Both the position numbers and the translations under genes were made by a program. This document shows positions 15,635 through 24,344 of a stretch of 64,000 bases of DNA, piece by piece. The notes under the pieces are model-generated. The model was not told where the DNA came from. It saw only the letters and a program-made list of their open reading frames with translations, and made no database searches. The first letter of the stretch is position 1. Each line of letters begins with the position of its first letter. The stretch comes from Pseudomonas lactis. GTDB taxonomy: Bacteria > Pseudomonadota > Gammaproteobacteria > Pseudomonadales > Pseudomonadaceae. Where the stretch lies: positions 281,521-345,520 of the forward strand of contig NZ_JYLO01000010.1 of NCBI RefSeq assembly GCF_001439845.1, written 5' to 3'.

Positions 15635-16384
15635 GTGTGGGATTTAGTGATGTACCTGGCATTGGGCGCGGCGTTGGGCACCGTGGGTGGGCTGTTTGGC
15701 ATTGGCGGCGGGCTGATTGCTATCCCGGTGCTAGGCGTGTTGTTCGGCCTGGATCAGCAGATCGCCCAGGGCACCGCGTTGGTGATGGTCGTGCCGAACG
15801 TGATGCTCGCCCTGTGGCGTTATCACCAGCGTAACCGCATCGAGTTGCGTCATGCCTTACCCCTGGGTGTGACCGGCTTTTGCTTTGCCTGGCTGGGGTC
15901 GATCTGGGCGGTGGGGCTGGATGCGGGCGCCATGCGCATCGGCTTTATTGCGTTCTTGGTGGCGCTGTCTGCCTACAACCTGCTGCGCATGTTCACTCGC
16001 AACGCGCCGCCTACCGCGCAAATGCGTTATTCCTGGCCTTGGCTTGGCGTCTTGGGCGCGGCATCCGGTTCCATGGGCGGGCTGTTCGGTGTCGGCGGCG
16101 CGGTGGTGGCCACGCCGGTACTCACCAGTGTCTTCGGCACTACGCAAGTAGTGGCCCAAGGTTTGTCGTTGGCCCTGGCGTTGCCCAGCACCGGTGTGAC
16201 CCTGGTCACCTATGCCTGGCACCACGAGGTGGACTGGATGATCGGCCTGCCGCTGGCGGTGGGGGGCCTGCTGAGTATCAGTTGGGGCGTGAAAGTGGCC
16301 CATGCCTTGCCGGAGCGTCTGTTGCGCGGCCTCTTCTGTGGCTTTTTGGTGGTGTGCGCGGTGATGCTGACCTTTAAAGTTTGA
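15635..16384 (+). CDS. Sulfite exporter TauE/SafE family membrane protein
   Basis: A 249-residue polytopic inner-membrane protein with about seven to eight hydrophobic helices. It has the family's repeated glycine-rich motif, first copy GTVGGLFGIGGGLIAIPVL (about 15-33) and second copy GSMGGLFGVGGAVVATPVL (about 143-161), reflecting its internal duplication. The start is GTG 15635 (VWDLVMYL); ATG 15650 is the alternative. Family members move sulfite, sulfoacetate or other organic anions outward. Regulated probably by the divergent LysR gene. Its 3' end overlaps the next, convergent gene by 11 bp. Confidence 0.88.
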   Translation: MWDLVMYLALGAALGTVGGLFGIGGGLIAIPVLGVLFGLDQQIAQGTALVMVVPNVMLALWRYHQRNRIELRHALPLGVTGFCFAWLGSIWAVGLDAGAMRIGFIAFLVALSAYNLLRMFTRNAPPTAQMRYSWPWLGVLGAASGSMGGLFGVGGAVVATPVLTSVFGTTQVVAQGLSLALALPSTGVTLVTYAWHHEVDWMIGLPLAVGGLLSISWGVKVAHALPERLLRGLFCGFLVVCAVMLTFKV

Positions 16385-17264
16385 AGCCTTCGATGATGTA
16401 CTCTGCCAGGCATTCGGTGATCGGCGAGGTCATCTGCGGGTTACGCAGCAAGCGCAGGTTCATCGACGGCAAAGGCGGGAAGCCTTCGTCGCTGCCGAGC
16501 ACGCGCAGGTCGTCGGTGACCAGGCTTTCCATGCTGACCATCGCCGCCAGGCCCGCACTCACCACCGCCAGGATCGCTGCTCCGTTAGAGCTGTGATAGG
16601 CCAGGCGATAATCTCGCCCAGCCGCGTCCAGTGCGGCACGTGCCCAATGGGTGTACAGGCACTCGTCGCCGGACACCGCCAGGGGTAGGGCATCGTGCTC
16701 CTCCACACAAAAGCACGGCGATGCTGCCCACACCATGCGCTCGGTACGCAATAACTCACCCAGATCGTTTCCAGGTTCGCGGCTGATCACGGTCAACGCC
16801 AGGTCCCGCCGCTGCATCAATACGGTCGATGCTTCGCAGTGCATTTCGATCTGAATCAGTGGGTAGGCTTTGGAAAACTGCTTAAGGATCCCAGGCAGAA
16901 AGCGCATCACGTAGTCATCCGGCGTGCCGATGCGCACCAAGCCCACCATGTGGGGCTCGCGCAAGGTATTGAACACCTCGCTGTGCAATTTCAGGATGCG
17001 CCGCGCATAACCCAACAGCACCTGGCCTTCGGGCGTGAGCCGTACCTGCCGGCCATCGCGCTCGAACAGTTTGCGCTGCAGTACGTCCTCTTCCAGGCGC
17101 TTCATCTGCATGCTCACTGCCGACTGCGTACGGTTGACCTGCTCGCCGGCGCGGGTGAAACCGCCTTGGTCGGCAATGGCGACGAAGGTGCGCAGCACAT
17201 CTGTGTCGATGCTGGGATAGGCGGACAATTGATCAATCTCCGAGATGTATTGCATAAGAAACAT
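16374..17264 (-). CDS. LysR-family transcriptional regulator (LrhA/HexA-like)
   Basis: A 296-residue LTTR with HTH LRTFVAIADQGGFTRAGEQVNRTQSAVSMQMKRLEE and the DxDVLRTFV entry typical of LrhA/HexA/PecT-type regulators, which control motility and exoproduct genes in other bacteria. The effector domain begins MVGLVRIGTPDDYVMRFLP. Start at 17264 (MFLM) or 17255 (MQYISE); neither has a clear ribosome binding site. Divergent from the small DUF1127 gene. Confidence 0.88.
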   Translation of the reverse strand: MFLMQYISEIDQLSAYPSIDTDVLRTFVAIADQGGFTRAGEQVNRTQSAVSMQMKRLEEDVLQRKLFERDGRQVRLTPEGQVLLGYARRILKLHSEVFNTLREPHMVGLVRIGTPDDYVMRFLPGILKQFSKAYPLIQIEMHCEASTVLMQRRDLALTVISREPGNDLGELLRTERMVWAASPCFCVEEHDALPLAVSGDECLYTHWARAALDAAGRDYRLAYHSSNGAAILAVVSAGLAAMVSMESLVTDDLRVLGSDEGFPPLPSMNLRLLRNPQMTSPITECLAEYIIEGFKL

Positions 17265-17325
17265 TCGTTGGATTGATCATAATGCCAGGCACACACTGTC
17301 GTCATCCCCACTGGAGGGCGAGAAG

Positions 17326-17532
17326 ATGAAAGGTCAAAAAGGTTTCATATCGACAGGTAAATGGCCGCTTTCCGGGCTGTTTCACACATTCGCGCGTTGG
17401 CAGCTGTTGCATCAGGAGCGCCAGATGCTGGCGACCCTGAGCGATGACGCACTCAAGGACATCGGGCTCAATCGCGCCGACGTCGCGCAGGAAAGCCATC
17501 GGCATTTCTGGGAAGACCCGCTGCGAAAATAA
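17326..17532 (+). CDS. DUF1127 small protein
   Basis: A 68-residue basic protein. The DUF1127 core is LFHTFARWQLLHQERQMLATLSDDALKDIGLNRADVAQE, with the invariant L-x-D-x-x-L-x-D-I-G-L motif. Small DUF1127 proteins have been linked to RNA binding and to phosphate and carbon metabolism in alphaproteobacteria; the role here is unknown. A GAGGGCGAGAAG ribosome binding site lies just before the ATG. Confidence 0.85.
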   Translation: MKGQKGFISTGKWPLSGLFHTFARWQLLHQERQMLATLSDDALKDIGLNRADVAQESHRHFWEDPLRK

Positions 17533-17565
17533 GCCTGGATGCAGTAGGGTAGGGGGCGAGCTTCT

Positions 17566-18807
17566 ATGGAGATTGCCATGCCCGCCGACCTGTGTTTTTC
17601 ACTCAAGCAAGCTCGACGCATGGCGCTGGCAGCCCAGGGGTTTTCCGGGCGCCAGGCGCCTGCACAGATAAAGGCCACGCACCTCAACCGCTTGATCGAA
17701 CGCCTGGGCGTTTTACAGATCGACTCGGTCAATGCGCTGGTGCGTTCCCACTATCTGCCGGTGTTTTCCCGCCTTGGTTCTTATTCCCCGTCGATCCTTG
17801 AGCAGGCCGCCTGGAGCCAGGGGCGGCGACGCTCACTGTTCGAATACTGGGGGCATGAGGCGTCGCTGCTGCCCATGGCCCTGTACCCGCTGATGAAGTG
17901 GCGCATGGAGCGCGCGCGGCAAGGGCAGGGGATCTATGCGCAAATGGCACGTTTTGGCCGTGAACAGCAGGCGACTATCCAGCGCGTGTTACGCATCGTC
18001 GAACAGCAGGGCGCCTTGGGGGCCGGCAGCTTGTCGACCCGCGAGGAGCGTGCCGGGCCTTGGTGGGATTGGAGTGATGAAAAGCACGCGCTGGAATGGC
18101 TGTTCGCCGCTGGTTTGGTCACGGTTGCCGGTCGCCGAGGGTTCGAGCGGCTTTATGATTTGCCCGAACGCGTTATCCCCGCCGAGGTGCTCAATGTCTC
18201 CATGGGTGAGGCTCAAGCGCAGCGCGGCTTGCTGTTGCACAGTGCGACGGCATTGGGTGTCGCCACCGAAAAAGACCTGCGCGATTATTTTCGCCTCGAG
18301 CCCGCCGACAGCCGCAACCGCTTGGCCGAGCTGGTCGAGGATAGGCAACTGCTGACGTGCCAGGTGCGGGGTTGGAAGCAACCCGCGTATTGCCTGGCGC
18401 AGCCGAAACTGCCGCGCAACGTACCGGCCAGCGCACTGTTGTCACCGTTCGATTCGCTGATATGGGAGCGCAGCCGCACCGAGCGCTTGTTCGACTTTCG
18501 CTATCGGCTGGAGATCTACACCCCGCAAGAAAAGCGCGTGTATGGCTATTACGTGCTGCCGTTTCTGCAAAACGAGCGCATTGCCGCGCGCGTCGACCTG
18601 CGGGCCGAGCGTGCCCATGGGCGCCTGGCCGTACATGCCGTGCACGAGGAAGAGCCGGGGCTGGATGAGGAAGGCATGCTGGCGCTGGCATTGAACCTAC
18701 GCAAAATGGCCGACTGGCTAGGGCTGGAACAGGTTCAGCTCAATTGCCAACGGCCCAGCGCTGCCCGATTGAGGGCTGCGATGCTGAGCCGGGATGTCAG
18801 CCTTTAA
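17566..18807 (+). CDS. Winged-helix DNA-binding protein, YcaQ/AlkX-type interstrand cross-link glycosylase
   Basis: A 413-residue HTH_42-superfamily protein matching E. coli YcaQ. The catalytic-loop motif near the N-terminus reads LQID, i.e. Q51-I52-D53, the Q-hydrophobic-D form of YcaQ rather than the Q-hydrophobic-Q of Streptomyces AlkZ. Other family blocks are RSHYLPVFSRLG, FEYWGHEASLLPM, LLSPFDSLIWERSRTERLFDF and YGYYVLPFL. Such enzymes unhook nitrogen-mustard and azinomycin-like cross-links. ATG 17566 or ATG 17578 (MPADL). Ends at a long perfect REP palindrome. Confidence 0.87.
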   Translation: MEIAMPADLCFSLKQARRMALAAQGFSGRQAPAQIKATHLNRLIERLGVLQIDSVNALVRSHYLPVFSRLGSYSPSILEQAAWSQGRRRSLFEYWGHEASLLPMALYPLMKWRMERARQGQGIYAQMARFGREQQATIQRVLRIVEQQGALGAGSLSTREERAGPWWDWSDEKHALEWLFAAGLVTVAGRRGFERLYDLPERVIPAEVLNVSMGEAQAQRGLLLHSATALGVATEKDLRDYFRLEPADSRNRLAELVEDRQLLTCQVRGWKQPAYCLAQPKLPRNVPASALLSPFDSLIWERSRTERLFDFRYRLEIYTPQEKRVYGYYVLPFLQNERIAARVDLRAERAHGRLAVHAVHEEEPGLDEEGMLALALNLRKMADWLGLEQVQLNCQRPSAARLRAAMLSRDVSL

Positions 18808-18814
18808 GGGCCCT

Positions 18815-18880
18815 ATCGCGGGCAAGCCCGGCTCCCACAGAGAAACGCGTTCAAATGTGGGAGCCGGGCTTGCCCGCGAT
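18815..18880. repeat. REP pair (GTGGGAGCCGGGCTTGCCCG family), perfect inverted repeat
   Basis: Two 25-bp arms (18815-18839 and 18856-18880) are perfectly complementary, with a 16-bp loop. Beginning ATCGCGGGCAAGCCCGGCTC, it lies between converging ycaQ-like and class II DAHP synthase genes and probably also ends both transcripts. Confidence 0.92.
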
Positions 18881-18904
18881 GGCGTCATCCCGGTCGATAA
18901 AGCG

Positions 18905-20251
18905 TCAGCGCTTTACCTGTTTCAAGGTCTCGGCAATCAGAAACGCCAACTCCAGCGACTGATCGGCATTCATCCGTGGGTCGCAATGGGTGTGATAGCG
19001 GTCCGACAGGCCATCTTCGGTGATCGGCCGTGCGCCGCCGATGCATTCGGTGACGTTCTGCCCGGTCATCTCGATATGGATCCCGCCGGCATAGCTGCCT
19101 TCTGCCTGGTGCACCTGGAAGAAATCCTTCACTTCGCCAAGGATCTGCGCAAAGTCGCGGGTCTTGTAGCCGCTGCTGGCCTTGATGGTATTGCCGTGCA
19201 TCGGGTCGCAGCTCCACAGCACTTGCTTGCCTTCGCGCTGCACGGCACGGATCAGGTTGGGCAAATGGTCGCCGACCTTGCCTGCCCCCATACGGGCGAT
19301 GAGGTTAAGGCGGCCGGGGTCGTTATCCGGGTTGAGGATGTCGATCAGGCGGATCAGGTCGTCAGGGTTCATGCTCGGTCCGACCTTCACGCCGATCGGG
19401 TTGTTTACCCCGCGCAGGAACTCGACATGGGCGCCGTCCAACTGACGGGTGCGGTCGCCGATCCACAGCATATGTGCCGAGCAGTCGTAGTAGTCGTTGG
19501 TCAGGCTGTCGCGGCGTACGAAGGCTTGTTCATAGTTGAGCAGCAACGCTTCGTGGGCAGTGAAGAAGCTGGTTTCGCGCAATTGCGGCGAGCTGTCCAT
19601 GCCACAGGCGCGCATGAAGGCCAGGGTTTCGTCGATGCGGTCGGCCAGTTGGCTGTACTTTTCAGCCAGGGCTGAGTTGGCGATGAAATCCAGGTTCCAC
19701 TTGTGCACTTGGTGCAGGTCCGCGAAACCGCCCTGGGCAAAGGCGCGCAGCAGGTTGAGGGTGGCGGTGGACTGGTGGTAGGACTGCAGCAGACGGTCCG
19801 GGTCTGGCACGCGGCTTTTTTCGTCGAAGCCGATGCCGTTGACGATATCGCCACGGTAGGCGGGCAGGGTGATGCCGTCGATGGTTTCATCGTTGGCCGA
19901 GCGTGGCTTGGCGAACTGACCGGCCATGCGCCCGACTTTCACCACCGGGCAACCGGCGGCGAAGGTCATGACAATAGCCATCTGCAGCAGCACCTTGAAG
20001 GTGTCGCGGATCTTCGCGGCGGAAAACTCGGCAAAGCTCTCGGCGCAATCGCCACCTTGCAGCAGGAAGGCACGGCCCTGGGTCACTTCGGCAAACTGAC
20101 GGCGCAATTCGCGGGCTTCCCCGGCAAACACCAGGGGCGGGTAGCTCGCCAGGCTTTGTTCCACTTGCAGCAAGTGGGCAGCGTCCGGGTATTGGGGTTG
20201 CTGCTGGATCGGCAGGGCTCGCCAGCTATCGGGGCTCCAGGGTTGGCTCAT
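18905..20251 (-). CDS. 3-deoxy-7-phosphoheptulonate (DAHP) synthase, class II
   Basis: A 448-residue type II (plant-like) DAHP synthase. Conserved blocks are PPLVFAGEARELR, FLLQGGDCAESF (metal-binding Cys), GRMAGQFAKPRS, NLDFIANSALAEKY, GDRTRQLDGAHVEF, GVKVGPSMNPDDL, LWSCDPMHGNTI and GGIHIEMTGQNVTECIGG. It shows no homology to the class I enzyme at 5237-6313 but catalyses the same reaction. Length and context match PA2843 of P. aeruginosa (from memory). ATG 20251 (MSQPWSPDSW). Confidence 0.96.
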   Translation of the reverse strand: MSQPWSPDSWRALPIQQQPQYPDAAHLLQVEQSLASYPPLVFAGEARELRRQFAEVTQGRAFLLQGGDCAESFAEFSAAKIRDTFKVLLQMAIVMTFAAGCPVVKVGRMAGQFAKPRSANDETIDGITLPAYRGDIVNGIGFDEKSRVPDPDRLLQSYHQSTATLNLLRAFAQGGFADLHQVHKWNLDFIANSALAEKYSQLADRIDETLAFMRACGMDSSPQLRETSFFTAHEALLLNYEQAFVRRDSLTNDYYDCSAHMLWIGDRTRQLDGAHVEFLRGVNNPIGVKVGPSMNPDDLIRLIDILNPDNDPGRLNLIARMGAGKVGDHLPNLIRAVQREGKQVLWSCDPMHGNTIKASSGYKTRDFAQILGEVKDFFQVHQAEGSYAGGIHIEMTGQNVTECIGGARPITEDGLSDRYHTHCDPRMNADQSLELAFLIAETLKQVKR

Positions 20252-20374
20252 CATGAACTCGTTTGCGGGTGGATGTCGGGGCGTCAATGTTAGCAGCAAT
20301 TAGTACGTGACCTGTGGCTGCCGCTTGGCCGACAATCGCGCCTTTGTCGTGCGGTAGACCCTTTAGGAGTAGTG

Positions 20375-21130
20375 ATGAGCGAGGAGCGTGTCGAGCGCCT
20401 GCTGGCCGAAGTCCATGATGAATTCGGCATGATCCGTGTGCTTGAAGTGGCGGATTACCGCTTTCTCGAATTCGGCGATGCCATTGAGCAAAGCTGTGTA
20501 TTCACCGCTGACCCGAGCTGGTTGGAGTACGACTATACCCGCGCGATGCTGATCGGTGCGTTGTGCCATGAGCAGCCGGAGAGTGCGTTGTTTCTCGGCC
20601 TGGGCGCGGGCACGTTGACCCAGGCGTGCCTCAAGTTCCTGGCGCTGGACGATGTCGAAGCCATTGAGCTGCGCCCCGATGTACCGCGCCTGGCGATTGA
20701 ATATCTGGGGCTGGATGACGATCCGCGCTTGTACATCCGCATTGGTGACGCGCTGCAATTGCTCGACAGTGCCGAATCTGCCGATCTGATTTTCGTCGAC
20801 CTCTACACCGATGTCGGCCCGGGCGTGGGGCATCTGGCCTGGACCTTTCTGGAAAACTGCCAAAAGAAACTCAACCCCGGCGGCTGGCTGGTGATCAACC
20901 AGTGGGCCACCGATGATGGCAAACCGCTGGGGGCGGCGTTGCTGCGTGGGTTGTACCACCGGCATTACTGGGAGCTGCCGGTGAAGGAGGGCAATGTGAT
21001 TCTGTTGGTGCCTTCGGAGTTGGATCAGGAGCTGGACCTGGAGGCGCTGTCAGCCCGCGCCGAAGCCTTGGCGCCGCGGTTGGGGTATTCGTTGCAGCCG
21101 TTGATCAAGGCGATTCGGCCGGCTACCTAG
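20375..21130 (+). CDS. Spermidine synthase-like SAM-dependent methyltransferase-fold protein
   Basis: A 251-residue protein of the polyamine-synthase fold. Motifs are TRAMLIGALCHEQPESALFLGLGAGTLTQACLKF (cofactor loop), VEAIELRPDVPRLA (acidic residue for ribose), YIRIGDALQLL and ADLIFVDLYTDVG. It lacks the N-terminal domain of true spermidine synthases and the full catalytic Asp-rich gatekeeper signature, so the product is uncertain. A shared AGGAGTAGTGATGAGCGAG start region gives ATG 20375. Divergent from the class II DAHP synthase gene. Confidence 0.82.
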   Translation: MSEERVERLLAEVHDEFGMIRVLEVADYRFLEFGDAIEQSCVFTADPSWLEYDYTRAMLIGALCHEQPESALFLGLGAGTLTQACLKFLALDDVEAIELRPDVPRLAIEYLGLDDDPRLYIRIGDALQLLDSAESADLIFVDLYTDVGPGVGHLAWTFLENCQKKLNPGGWLVINQWATDDGKPLGAALLRGLYHRHYWELPVKEGNVILLVPSELDQELDLEALSARAEALAPRLGYSLQPLIKAIRPAT

Positions 21131-21146
21131 TTGCCAGTTCGGGCGC

Positions 21147-21229
21147 TTTCGCGGGCTAGCCCGCTCCCACAGGGGATTGCATTTCAGCAGAGAATGCAAT
21201 TCAACTGTGGGAGCGGGCTTGCCCGCGAA
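21147..21229. repeat. REP pair (GTGGGAGCGGGCTTGCCCGC family)
   Basis: Inverted units TTCGCGGGCTAGCCCGCTCC and CTGTGGGAGCGGGCTTGCCC with the complementary spacer motif TTGCATTT...GAATGCAA between them. Located between converging genes. Confidence 0.88.
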
Positions 21230-21263
21230 GAGGCCCTCACTGCCGACCGCTAATTCAGTTCGT

Positions 21264-22055
21264 TCAAATCCCCTTGAACACCCCCGGCCGCTTCTCGATC
21301 ATCGCCCGAACACCCTCCTTGGCATCCTCACTGTTAAGCAGTTTATCCACCATGGGCGGCAGCGCGGCGGCTGCGACGGCCTCACCCTCCATCCGCGCCA
21401 GCCGCGCCGACATCAACGTGGCCTGCACACCCAGCGGTGCCTGGCGCGCAATGCGGTTGGCCAACTCGATGGCGCGGGGCAACAGGTCTTCACTGGCCAT
21501 CACTTCCTGCACCAACCCCAGGCGCAGGGCTTCATGGGCGTCGAATTCGTCGCCAGTGAGCAGCCAGCGCATCGCATTGCCCCAGCCGGCGATTTGATGA
21601 AAGCGCAATGTCGCGCCGCCAAACGGGAAGATCCCACGTTGAACTTCCATCTGGGCAAAGCGGGTATTGCTGGCGCAGAGGTTGATATCCGCCGCCAGCA
21701 TCAATTCGATACCGATCGTCAGGCAATAACCCTGGGCGGCGACGATCACCGGCTTGCTTACGCGCGGGCCGGCAAACACCCCCCACGGGTCGCACCCTCC
21801 CAGCGGCGGTTGCCAGCCGCCCGCCATCACGCTGCTGACATTGGCCAGGTCCAGCCCGGCCGTGAAGTGATCGCCATGGGCAAACACCACGGCCACCCGA
21901 GCGTCATCGTTTCGATCAAATTCGCCATAGGCCAGGCTCAGCGCATTGAGCAAATCAAGGTCGAAGGCGTTGCGTTTGGCCACACGGTCCAGGCCCAGCA
22001 ATAGAACATGGCCCTCAAGTGCGCGGCTGACACGGCTACTGCTGGCTTGATTCAT
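21264..22055 (-). CDS. Enoyl-CoA hydratase/isomerase (crotonase) family protein
   Basis: A 263-residue crotonase. The oxyanion-hole segments are FTAGLDLANVS (first) and CLTIGIELMLAADINLCASNTRFAQMEVQRGIFPFGG (second). One catalytic Glu candidate lies in QMEVQRG and another in DEFDAHEALRLGLVQEV. Cytoplasmic beta-oxidation-type enzyme; true substrate unknown. Gene order with the downstream DEAD-box helicase (divergent) matches PA2841-PA2840 (from memory). Confidence 0.88.
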   Translation of the reverse strand: MNQASSSRVSRALEGHVLLLGLDRVAKRNAFDLDLLNALSLAYGEFDRNDDARVAVVFAHGDHFTAGLDLANVSSVMAGGWQPPLGGCDPWGVFAGPRVSKPVIVAAQGYCLTIGIELMLAADINLCASNTRFAQMEVQRGIFPFGGATLRFHQIAGWGNAMRWLLTGDEFDAHEALRLGLVQEVMASEDLLPRAIELANRIARQAPLGVQATLMSARLARMEGEAVAAAALPPMVDKLLNSEDAKEGVRAMIEKRPGVFKGI

Positions 22056-22478
22056 GGGGTGTGCCCTCGGGGCGCGGGTAAGGTTTCAGACCAAAGGGTC
22101 TCAATGGTTGGGTGAACCGTTTAAGCTTGATGGCCAACAGGGCCGGGCCTCTGAAAAATAGACCCTGGCGCACGGATCTGCAAAACGCGTGACGCAGTGC
22201 GCTTTATCGGTGCCTGACGATAAAAAAAGCTCCCTTTTTCAGCTATTTCCGGTATAGTGCGCGCCGGCCTTTAACCGGGCCGCGTTTAGGTAGCGCAATT
22301 CCCCGAAGTCAGCTTCGGCTGCACGTCCGCACAGCGGACTCTCCCTTGACGAATCTTTTTCATTCATTCGTTTTCGCAAATCCCCGCCGACAAAGCAGCC
22401 AGGGCGACTCTTGAGTCTCAACACGGCATGCGCAGCTTTGGAGCATGGGTCTTTGCGGATGCACTTAGAGGCAGACCC
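22056..22478 (+). promoter_or_regulatory. Promoter and long structured leader of the DEAD-box helicase gene
   Basis: A -10-like TATAGT at 22253-22258 is followed by a leader of over 210 nt. It contains a CGGCCTTTAACCGGGCCG hairpin (about 22265-22282), a CCGAAG-TCAG-CTTCGG hairpin (22303-22318) and a GTCCG-CACAG-CGGAC hairpin (22325-22339). Long, structured 5' leaders are typical of cold-inducible mRNAs such as csdA/deaD. No coding sequence was seen in this stretch. The start region of the divergent crotonase gene is at its left. Confidence 0.5.
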
Positions 22479-24152
22479 ATGACCCAGGAAACCGGCGGCT
22501 TCGCCGCTTTTAATCTTAACCCGAATATTCTTGCAGCCGTCGCAGCGACCGGCTACGAAGAACCTTCGGCGATTCAGCAGCAATCGATCCCGATCATCAT
22601 GGCCGGTAAGGACATGATTGGCCAGGCGCAAACCGGTACCGGTAAAACCGCCGCGTTCGCCCTGCCTATTCTGCATTGCATCGATCCTGCCAAGCGCGAG
22701 CCGCAAGCCCTGATCCTGGCGCCAACCCGTGAGTTGGCGCTGCAAGTAGCAACCGCCTTTGAAACCTACGCCAAGCAAATGCCGGGTGTAACTGTTGTGG
22801 CCGTTTACGGCGGCGCGCCTATGGGCCCACAACTCAAGGCAATCCGTAATGGCGCACAGATTGTTGTCGCCACTCCGGGCCGTCTGTGCGACCACCTGCG
22901 TCGTGACGAAAAAGTTCTGTCGACCGTGAACCACCTGGTTCTGGACGAAGCTGACGAAATGTTGAAGCTGGGCTTCATGGATGACCTGGAAGTCATCTTC
23001 AAGGCACTGCCAGCGACCCGTCAGACTGTACTGTTCTCGGCCACCCTGCCGCAGTCCATCCGTGCCATTGCCGAACGCCACCTGCGCGATCCGGAGCACG
23101 TGAAGATCCAGACCAAGACCCAGACCGTTACCGCGATCGAACAGGCTCACCTGTTGGTTCACGCTGACCAGAAGACCTCGGCTGTATTGAGCCTGCTGGA
23201 AGTCGAAGACTTCGACGCCCTGATCATGTTCGTGCGCACCAAGCAAGCGACCCTGGACCTGGCTAGCGCCCTGGAAGCCAAAGGCTACAAAGCCGCTGCG
23301 CTGAACGGTGACATTGCCCAGAACCAGCGTGAGCGCGTGATCGACTCCCTCAAGGATGGCCGTCTGGACATCGTTGTAGCGACCGACGTTGCCGCCCGTG
23401 GCCTCGACGTTCCACGTATCACCCACGTGTTCAACGTTGACATGCCTTACGATCCAGAGTCCTACGTTCACCGTATCGGCCGTACTGGCCGTGCCGGTCG
23501 CGAAGGGCGTGCATTGCTGCTGGTGACTCCACGTGAGCGCCGCATGCTGCAAGTGATCGAGCGTGTTACCGGTCAGAAAGTTGCCGAAGTCCGCCTGCCG
23601 GATGCTCAGGCCGTTCTCGATGCGCGCATCAAGAAACTGACCAACAGCCTGGCGCCACTGGTGGCTGACGCTGAATCGACTCACGGCGACCTGCTGGACC
23701 GCCTGACCGCCGATATCGGTTGCACCCCGCGTGCCCTGGCTGCAGCTCTGCTGCGCAAAGCTACCAATGGTCAGGCCCTGACCCTGGCAGCTATCGAAAA
23801 AGAACGTCCACTGGTTCCGAACAGCGCGCCACGCGGTGATCGTCCAGAGCGTTCCGGCGACCGTCCAGACCGTGGTGATCGCGAGCGTCGCGCTCCAGTG
23901 CCATTGGCTGAAGGCCGTGCTCGTTGCCGTACCGCGCTGGGTGCGCGTGATGGTATCGCTGCCAAGAACCTGCTGGGCGCTATCCTCAACGAGGGTGGCC
24001 TGGCGCGTGAAGCCATCGGTCGTATCCAGGTGCGTGACAGCTTCTCCCTGGTGGAGCTGCCGGAAGACGGCCTGGAAAAACTGCTGACCAAGCTCAAAGA
24101 TACTCGCGTTGCCGGTAAGCAGCTCAAGCTGCGTCGCTACCGCGAAGATTGA
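22479..24152 (+). CDS. deaD: ATP-dependent DEAD-box RNA helicase (DeaD/CsdA type)
   Basis: A 557-residue RNA helicase. The Q-motif (GYEEPSAIQQQSIP) is followed by motif I AQTGTGKT (50-57), Ia APTRELALQV, II DEAD (156-159), III SAT, IV IMFVRT, V ATDVAARGLDV and VI HRIGRTGRAGR. After a basic RGDRPERSGDRPDRGDRERR linker, the C-terminal DbpA-type RNA-binding domain (about 480-557) is present. It unwinds RNA in ribosome assembly and in cold-shock mRNA decay. ATG 22479 (MTQETGGFAA). Confidence 0.95.
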   Translation: MTQETGGFAAFNLNPNILAAVAATGYEEPSAIQQQSIPIIMAGKDMIGQAQTGTGKTAAFALPILHCIDPAKREPQALILAPTRELALQVATAFETYAKQMPGVTVVAVYGGAPMGPQLKAIRNGAQIVVATPGRLCDHLRRDEKVLSTVNHLVLDEADEMLKLGFMDDLEVIFKALPATRQTVLFSATLPQSIRAIAERHLRDPEHVKIQTKTQTVTAIEQAHLLVHADQKTSAVLSLLEVEDFDALIMFVRTKQATLDLASALEAKGYKAAALNGDIAQNQRERVIDSLKDGRLDIVVATDVAARGLDVPRITHVFNVDMPYDPESYVHRIGRTGRAGREGRALLLVTPRERRMLQVIERVTGQKVAEVRLPDAQAVLDARIKKLTNSLAPLVADAESTHGDLLDRLTADIGCTPRALAAALLRKATNGQALTLAAIEKERPLVPNSAPRGDRPERSGDRPDRGDRERRAPVPLAEGRARCRTALGARDGIAAKNLLGAILNEGGLAREAIGRIQVRDSFSLVELPEDGLEKLLTKLKDTRVAGKQLKLRRYRED

Positions 24153-24180
24153 TCCGCCCTTGGGCTGATTGATCGCACAT

Positions 24181-24213
24181 AAAAAATCCCCGACTGGTTC
24201 GGGGATTTTTTTT
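24181..24213 (+). terminator. Rho-independent terminator of deaD
   Basis: AAAAAATCCCCGA-CTGGT-TCGGGGATTTTTTTT: a 7-bp stem with a long T-run 28 bp past the stop; A-run on the other side makes it potentially bidirectional. Confidence 0.93.
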
Positions 24214-24242
24214 GCCTGATGTTTAGTCTCCGGCACGAACAA

Positions 24243-24333
24243 CTGTGGGAGCTGGCTTGCCTGCGATAGCGGTGAGTCAGCAAGCCAGTGTGTGACTGAT
24301 ACACCGCTATCGCAGGCAAGCCAGCTCCCACAG
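24243..24333. repeat. REP pair (GTGGGAGCTGGCTTGCCTGC family)
   Basis: CTGTGGGAGCTGGCTTGCCT and its complement ending AGCCAGCTCCCACAG are inverted across about 35 bp; the arms extend through GCGATAGCGGTG/CACCGCTATCGC. Lies between converging deaD and the LigB-type dioxygenase gene. Confidence 0.92.
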
Positions 24334-24344
24334 GGGTAACGGTG

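Noticed and set aside
22239..24242. Long minus-strand open frame (667 codons) over the helicase gene
   Set aside because: It is the antisense of deaD; the composition (His/Gln-rich) is typical of a shadow frame in high-GC DNA and the plus strand has complete helicase motifs.
24243..24333. Spaced inverted repeats considered as CRISPR
   Set aside because: Units are paired palindromes of REP type at scattered loci, not direct repeats with regular spacers.
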